Assembly: GCA_021464415.1 (NCBI GenBank)
Contig: CM038471.1
Location: 29,485,234-29,549,233, forward strand
Reading direction: 5' to 3'
DNA: 64,000 bases
DNA from: Lonicera japonica
Taxonomy: Eukaryota; Streptophyta; Magnoliopsida; Dipsacales; Caprifoliaceae
The number at the start of each line of letters is the position of its first letter. Within the stretch, counting starts at the first letter, position 1. Under the pieces are notes generated by a model. It was not told the origin of the DNA. It did no database searches and saw only the letters and a list, made by a program, of their open reading frames with translations. The translations under genes were made by a program, and so were the position numbers. Shown here piece by piece: positions 58,293 to 64,000 of the stretch.

Positions 58293-60582
58293 GTAAGCTT
58301 CAAAATAATTCATCTCCCTACACAACATTGTCCGTGATAGTTCAATATTTGGTCCTCCTTACAGGAAAGTCATTGAGAGCCTCGCATATATTGGTTGAAG
58401 CTTTAGAAATTGTGCGACCCACTACGACTATATGCTTTTTAACCAAGCTTTGAGGATCATAGTAACTGTCCTTTAAAAGGTTCAACAGATTTTATGTGTC
58501 CCTTTTTTGTTTTCTTTTGAGATATTAAGCATCATCCGACTTTTTGTGTTGCATTTGGTGTCTGAATCCTTCTTTTTATATTCTACACTATGGATCAGTC
58601 AGAAACATATGCTAAGAAAGTACGTGTTGGCACAGTCGCGGCCCATTAGAAAAAAGATTGAATGGGTCAAAATTCATAGAGTAGTCTCCTAGTTCATCTA
58701 AAATTTATTGAAAAAATAGATCCTCTGACATGTAATGATAATATTTTTTAGTGAAAAGAACTTGTGAATAAATTGAAATTAAGATGGAACAACTGTATAT
58801 TATATATATATATGTATATATTTGTGGAAGGGAAGAAAGAGTCATCTAGTGAGTGAAAGAGATCTTTATGCAAAGTAGAAGGGAGGGTTAGGGATTGGAA
58901 ATCGAATAATAAGAAAACTGTGCTCTCCTGGGTTCAGTGGCTATAGAGATTCCCACCTTAAACATGCAAGGGATCCTTTGGTGTTCTATTATTATAAGTA
59001 GATATGGCTCGAGAAGCAATGCATCAGACCCTAAATTGGTCAATAGAGGTTCTTACTGATGCCCTTGGAAGTTTATTTAACTAGGTTTGGATGGTTTCAG
59101 TTTTAAATTCAAAGTGGGGTTGGTCAAATTTGGTTTGGAATGATATATGGGTGGGATATGCAACTTTTATTATTTTTTCTCGCTATGAAAATAAAATCAG
59201 ATGATTCTTTGGCCTCTTGGATTTGTGTCTGTCATACGTATACATGGGATTCTATCATTTAGAAGGATTTAAATAATAATCAAGAGTTTTCTTTTGTAAA
59301 CATTTTCTTGAGAACCTAAGTAAATCTCGCTCATCCCATATTTGAACCTGAGTTGGAAGGTGGATATTTCTCTTCACAAGTCAATTATCTGCAGGGTTAC
59401 TTTTGAGAGGAAAGTAAATGCTGGCCAATGAAAAATCCTCGTATTTGTTTATCTTCAAATTGATGCATCTTGAGCAAGGCAGCAAATAACCCTCGTATAT
59501 TGGAATAAGGTATACGGTGGCAGAAGAGGTGGCTGGATAAACCCCCCCCACCCCAACCCCCCCCCCTCCCCTTCTCTGAAAATTGGTGTGATTTTATTGT
59601 AATGAGATGGTTTATTTTTGAAAATAGGAAGAAGACAAAAGTTACAAAACTGCTGCGGAGAAGTATAATCATGACGATATCATTGAATGTTTGGTTGGAG
59701 CGGAATGAGACGATTCATTAAGGAAAAAGAATTTGAGAAGGAACATGTTATTTTAGTGGACTGCTTTTAAATTATCTGCTTCTTTGTAATCTTTTTTTAT
59801 TTACTTTGGGTTGACCACTGGTTCACCACTTCATGTATTCACCGTATTTTATTTTCAATAAAAAAATTTGGTTTTGCTATAAACAAAAGGTGCACGTTTA
59901 AAATTATGTCATGTCACCTATCTCCAAATACCAAATTTTAGATCATGTAAACATTACTCATACTGTTGATAGTTTCTTTGGTTTCAACTTCCAAGTTACT
60001 ATAAGATGCACCGAATTGCTACAGTAGACTTTTGAGATAGTCATTTAGATAATGAATATGCTTGAAGTTAGTGCAAACCTGTTATTTGAGTTTGTTATTG
60101 AACTATGTATTGGACTTTGCACTCTCCTCTGTTCATTTTAGAGAATGATATAGATTGTCGGACCTAATCTCTTGAAGTAGTTGTAACTGGACTTGGACAC
60201 CTTGTCCTGAACCTTTGGTTCTCCAATATCTTGGTTCTAAACCTTCTTGCTTGTATTTCTTCCTTTTATATCAGTGCACTTTGGAATGTCTGCCCATATG
60301 GATACATCTTGGTTTGCCTCTTCACATATGAGCGAGAGTAGCATGTGACAGAGTGTTAATGCATGACACTAATTATTGGTTGGCTACCTAACAAATTACT
60401 ATGTCTATGCTATTCACATGGGTTGATTATTTGTGAAATTAGTAATGCAAAACCACTAGGAATGCATATTTACGCTGCTATAAATGGGACTTCCTTTCTT
60501 TTGCTATTTGTGTAAGTGATTGTATTTCATTGCAAGTCATGTATTTATTATGTTTGCTTGTCCTATTTCATGCAATTTGTAG
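58293..60582 (+). other. TNL-2 intron 1 (2.3 kb) holding a LINE relic
   Basis: It lies between the TIR donor and the NB-ARC acceptor (CAATTTGTAG). A 5'-truncated LINE occupies about 59080-59890. A C-rich tract lies at 59541-59571. Confidence 0.6.
59080..59890 (+). mobile_element. 5'-truncated L1-type LINE relic
   Basis: In shifting frames it reads KWGWSNLVWNDIWVG and later MTISLNVWLERNETIH, the usual C-terminal end of plant L1 reverse transcriptase polyproteins (W..ERN). It ends near a TTCAATAAAAAAATTTGG stretch. Many stops. Confidence 0.5.
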
Positions 60583-61669
60583 GCATCAATCGAAGTTTAT
60601 CCAAAAGATTTTGAAAGTGATTGAAGATAAACTCAGCCGCACACCTTTGCATGTTGCTCCCTACTTAGTTGGGATGCATTCGCGAGCCAAAATAATTAGT
60701 ATGTGGGTGCAAGATGGGTGTTGTGATGTTAGTGTACTTGGAATTTGTGGATGGGTGGCATAGGAAAGACAACCATTGCCAAGTTTGTTTATAATCACAA
60801 TTTTACAAGTTTTTCTGGTAGTAGCTTTCTCGCAAATATCAATGAAGTATCTAAACGACCTAATGGTTTGTTTCTTTACAAAGGCAACTTGTTTCAGATA
60901 TTTCAAAGCGGAAACAGAAAAAGATGCACAATGTTGATGAAGGAATCATTAAGATTAAAAATGCCTTATTTTGTAAAAGGGTTCTTCTTGTGTTTGATGA
61001 CGTGGATCAACATGACCAGTTATATGCAGTACGTGGAACGCAAGATTGGCTTTTTCCCGGGAGTAAAATCATCATAACTACTAGGAATGAAGGCTTGCTA
61101 AAACCGCTTGAGGTTTATAAGGTTCAAGAATTGGGTCATGGTGAATCAATTAAGCTCTTCAGTTTACACGCGTTTGGAGAAGATTGTCCAGCTAAAAGTT
61201 ACAGAGAGTACACAGAAAGGGCAGTACGAATTTGTGAAGGGCTTCCATTAGCTCTTCAAGTTTTAGGTTCCTCTCTATCTGGAAAAGATGCAGAAAGATG
61301 GGTTAATGAATTAGGAAACTGGAAGCAATTCCTCATAGTAAAATTGTCCAGAAACTTAAAATAAGTTATGACTCGTTGCAAGATGACTATGATAAAAGAT
61401 TGTTTCTTCATATTGCTTGTTTCTTTGTTGGAAGAGAAAAGGATTACACTGTCCAAATACTAGACAAATGTGATTTGCACTCTAAAGTTGGAATTCAAAA
61501 TCTTGTTGATCGACGTCTCCTAACAATTGATTCCTCTAATAAGTTGAGGATGCATCCATTACTCCAAGAAATGGGTAGAGAAATTGTCCGTCAAGAGTCA
61601 CTTGAGCCTGGGGAACGTAGTAGACTGTGGCGTCATGAGGATGCCTTGAGTGTCTTGAGAAATGAGACG
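60583..61669 (+). pseudogene. TNL-2 exon 2: NB-ARC, frameshifted
   Basis: Pieces in three frames: HQSKFIQKILKVIEDKL to VLGICG; MGGIGKTTIAKFVYNHNF to KRPNGL; then DEGIIKIKNALFCKRVLLVF with DDVDQ, GSKIIITTR and CEGLPLALQVLG; and finally KRLFLHIACFFVG to MHPLLQEMGREIVRQ. The MHD Asp is Pro here. About 75% similar to TNL-1 by eye. Confidence 0.8.
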
Positions 61670-61775
61670 GTAAGAAACATACTACTCATATATCTATCTC
61701 TGTTTATTGTGCATTCATCCTATGACTGATCTATTTTAATTTTCCTTAATTTCCACACGCTTACTTTTGTATCAG

Positions 61776-62201
61776 GGTACAAATGCAATTGAAGGCCTCA
61801 CTCTTGACATGTGTATCTGGAAGGAGAATGTCAATAATACAAAAAAGCGTCGATATGAGGAATTTTACAACAGATCATTGTTGGCAAAGCAGACAATTTC
61901 ATTAAAGCGCCGTTAATTAAGCTTCTTCTTTGGGAAACCAGTAAGCGTTGCTTTAAGAAGTCCAAATGAAGTAGATTTGACTTTGAGAACTGATGCTTTT
62001 GAAAAGATGAAAAGGCTAAGTTTACTCCAGCTCTATTACGTACAGCTAACTGGTTGCTACAAAAATTTCCCTAAATATTTGAGATTTTTATGTTGGCATG
62101 GGTTTCCTCTAAAGTCGGTTCCCATTGACTTATCTTTAGAGAACCTAGTTGCTCTTGACTTGCGTAATAGCAAATTGGAACAAGTTTGGAAGGGATATAA
62201 G
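61776..62201 (+). pseudogene. TNL-2 exon 3: linker and first LRRs
   Basis: It opens GTNAIEGLTLDM after ATCAG. An in-frame TAA follows LKRR (61913-61915), then the same frame continues FFFGKPVSVALRS to LCWHGFPLKSVPIDLSLENL and a TAAG|GTAACA donor. Confidence 0.75.
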
Positions 62202-62246
62202 GTAACACTTTAATTGTTAAATTAACAAAAGTAATTTTCCCTACAG

Positions 62247-62981
62247 TTTCTTGGATCCCTGAAGATTCTTAATCTGAGTTATTCTGAAGGACTTGCTAGA
62301 ACCATCTGAGTTATTCTGAAGGACTTGCTAGAACCCCTAATTTCTTGGGCTCACCGAATCTCGAAAGATTGATGCTCAAAGGTTGTGTGCGCTTGGTTGA
62401 GATTTGTGAGTCCACTGAGTGCCTTGGGAAACTTGTTTCATTGAATCTAAAATATTGCAAAAGTTTGAGGAAGCTTCCGAGAAACATCAACTTGCTAACT
62501 TCCCTTGAAAAACTAATAATCTCGGGCTGCTCAAATCTTGTTGAGTTTCCAATGGATATGACAATGAAGTCACTCCAAGTTCTTCATGCTGATGGAATTG
62601 CCATAAATGCACTATTTACGACCACGAGGCAAGTCAAATTATGGCAAGCGTATTTACCATCATGGGTGTCAAAACCAAGAATAAGTACAAAAAATTTTGT
62701 GGCCTCTTTACCAAGCACTATGGTTGAGTTAAGTCTCACACGGTGCAGCCTATCCGAGGATTCTTTCCCCAGTACTTTCAGCAATCTATCCTTGTTGAAA
62801 TCATTGGATTTAAGCTATAATTTGTTTGGTACCTTGCCAGATTGTGTTCAAAGCCTTAGTAAGCTTAAATCTCTTAGGATAAGTTCATGCCGCATGCTCC
62901 ACTCTGTTCTAGGTTTACCCACTACTTTAGAGTTCTTGCAGATGGGATTTTCAGATTTGGTAAAAACAGTGACATTTCAAT
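62247..62981 (+). pseudogene. TNL-2 LRR exon cut by an LTR element
   Basis: FLGSLKILNLSYSEGLART is followed by a repeat of the preceding 32 bp that shifts frame. Then about 210 open residues of LRR follow (NLERLMLKGCVRLVEIC, KSLRKLPRNINLL, LSLTRCSLSEDSFP, SLDLSYNLFGTLPD). The LRR ends at TVTFQSV, and codons after that are retrotransposon. Confidence 0.8.
62271..62334. repeat. 32-bp tandem duplication in the TNL-2 LRR exon
   Basis: ATCTGAGTTATTCTGAAGGA plus ACTTGCTAGAAC is present twice in succession. TNL-1 has one copy. 32 is not a multiple of three, so it shifts frame. Confidence 0.85.
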
Positions 62982-64000
62982 CTGTTGCAATTCTCTGTTT
63001 ATGCTACAGATCACTAATTAACAAAGAAGGCAACCGATTGATTATTGATAGGAAAACACACACACAAAGAAGACAACAACGATATACGTGGTATCGGCGA
63101 ATCGCCCCTAATCCACGGACATTCATTCCTCAATATATTCAAATGTACAAATACAAAATGGGTTACAAAATGTTCTACCAAGAACACTCAAATGAAAAAT
63201 ACAATATATTTTTCATACAGAAAACTAAACCCATCAACCCAATATTGAGTTAGCAAATTGTACCTTTCGGTACACAAATTTTCTTCTTACAAATTTCCAC
63301 TTACAAATTCAAATGGAGGAAATCAAATCCAAATTTCATCTCTCTCTCGGTAGAGAGAGCTGCCAATTCTCCTCTGCAATTCTTCTCTACCTCTTCTACT
63401 TCAACTTCTCTTTTCTATATATTAACCCAAAGGAAAATATCAAGGGAACAAGCAAGGGAACAAGAAAACAACTTTCCATATTTTTTGGGACAAAGCAATC
63501 AAATAGCCTCATTATTTGACTTTGGTGGCTCCAAAAAACAATAATCTCCACCTTGGCAAATAATTTCCAAACAACTTTGGCAATTTTCTTGCCAACCAAA
63601 CAAAACAACTTTTGCAGCCAAAAAATCCTTCAATCTTCTTCATCTTCAACTCCACGGGAATGCATCTTTTCTTGCTAATCAAACAAAACAACTTTTGCAG
63701 CCAAAAATCATTCCATCTTCTTTATCTTCAACTCCACCCCAATGCATCTTTTCTTCAAGCCCATCCAAATTTTTTGCCATCTTTGTATTCAAAGATTTAA
63801 ACAACTTTTGGTGAGAAAATAGAACTTTTCTCCACCAAAATCCAAATACCTAGATCTGCCAAAACCTTCTCCTCTGATACCAAATTGTTGCAATTTTATG
63901 CTTATGCTACAGATCACTAATTAACAAAGAAGGCAACCGAATGATTATAGATAGGAAAACACACACACAAAGAAGACAACAACGATATACGTGGTATCGG
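62982..64000 (-). mobile_element. Minus-strand LTR retrotransposon inserted in TNL-2, running off the window
   Basis: TGCAATTCTCTGTTTATGCT at 62982 and TGCAATTTTATGCTTATGCT at about 63888 start two direct copies, at least 113 bp long, of one LTR. Just left of the second copy the plus strand reads CTCTGATACCA, whose complement TGGTATCAGAG is the tRNA-iMet primer-binding site, so the 5' LTR is on the right and the element is on the minus strand. Only about 650-900 bp separates the LTR starts, so no gag-pol fits. It is a small or TRIM-like or deleted element. Confidence 0.65.
63870..63882 (-). other. tRNA-iMet primer-binding site of the minus-strand LTR element
   Basis: The minus strand reads TGGTATCAGAGGAG directly after a short spacer following the LTR end TTGCA. 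Confidence 0.6.

Larger units (their letters stand above)
57795..62981 (+). pseudogene. TNL-2: TIR-NB-ARC-LRR pseudogene
   Basis: Same exon plan as TNL-1: TIR 57795-58292, NB-ARC 60583-61669, linker 61776-62201, LRR 62247-62981. Lesions: frameshifts in the TIR exon, a one-base loss in the P-loop (near 60752), a shift near 60880, a shift near 61318, TAA at about 61913-61915, a 32-bp tandem duplication at 62271-62334, and a retrotransposon at 62982 that removes the end. No C-JID exon is in the window. It cannot encode a full receptor. Confidence 0.85.

Noticed and set aside
62982..63253. C-terminal extension of the TNL-2 LRR frame
   Set aside because: These codons are retrotransposon LTR sequence fused by chance to the LRR frame.

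Overview
This is an AT-rich plant nuclear segment dominated by transposable elements. It is most likely from a eudicot: it carries TIR-NB-ARC-LRR (TNL) immune receptor genes, which grasses lack, together with plant Copia, hAT, Pong-like Harbinger, plant-mobile-domain and Stowaway-like elements. No bacterial gene organisation, rRNA, credible tRNA gene or CRISPR array was seen. Species was not determined.

Layout. 1-8.5 kb is intergenic with small non-autonomous DNA elements: hAT-like, two long-inverted-repeat elements, two Tourist-like MITEs and a SINE. 8.6-23.4 kb is a tandem segmental duplication (units A and B, about 3.5-4 kb each). Each unit holds an LTR-like stretch with a tRNA-Met primer-binding motif, a palindromic MITE, and a two-gene DNA element whose ends are arrays of palindromes. 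A decayed Tork/Tnt1-like Copia element (16355-23007, target duplication TATAT) lies at the end of unit B, and the first 130 bp of its LTR also end unit A. Its 3' LTR is itself interrupted by a 1.55 kb solo LTR. A second, larger solo LTR of that family (23878-27074, target duplication AATTG) follows. 27-32.6 kb is intergenic with a clean hAT element (31287-31908).

The most notable object is a 7.85 kb Pong-like (PIF/Harbinger) transposon at 32686-40537. It has GACCTTCTGCA inverted termini and TAA/CAA at the target. It carries four transcription units: a three-exon plant-mobile-domain (PMD) gene, a DDE transposase with one premature stop, a 159-residue unknown gene with its own TATA box, and a convergent two-exon Myb/NAM-associated accessory gene with one premature stop. 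Hairpins sit inside both ends.

40.5-63 kb is a TNL resistance-gene cluster. A hAT-like element (42811-44340) precedes a truncated TIR exon (45908-46154). That block was tandemly duplicated, and the second copy leads into TNL-1 (49496-54225), which has intact TIR and NB-ARC exons but a frameshifted LRR part and a separate C-terminal C-JID exon. TNL-2 (57795-62981) is heavily broken, has an L1 LINE relic in its first intron, and is cut in the LRR region by a minus-strand LTR retrotransposon that runs off the window. The window therefore reads as an NLR cluster embedded in, and broken by, nested transposons.
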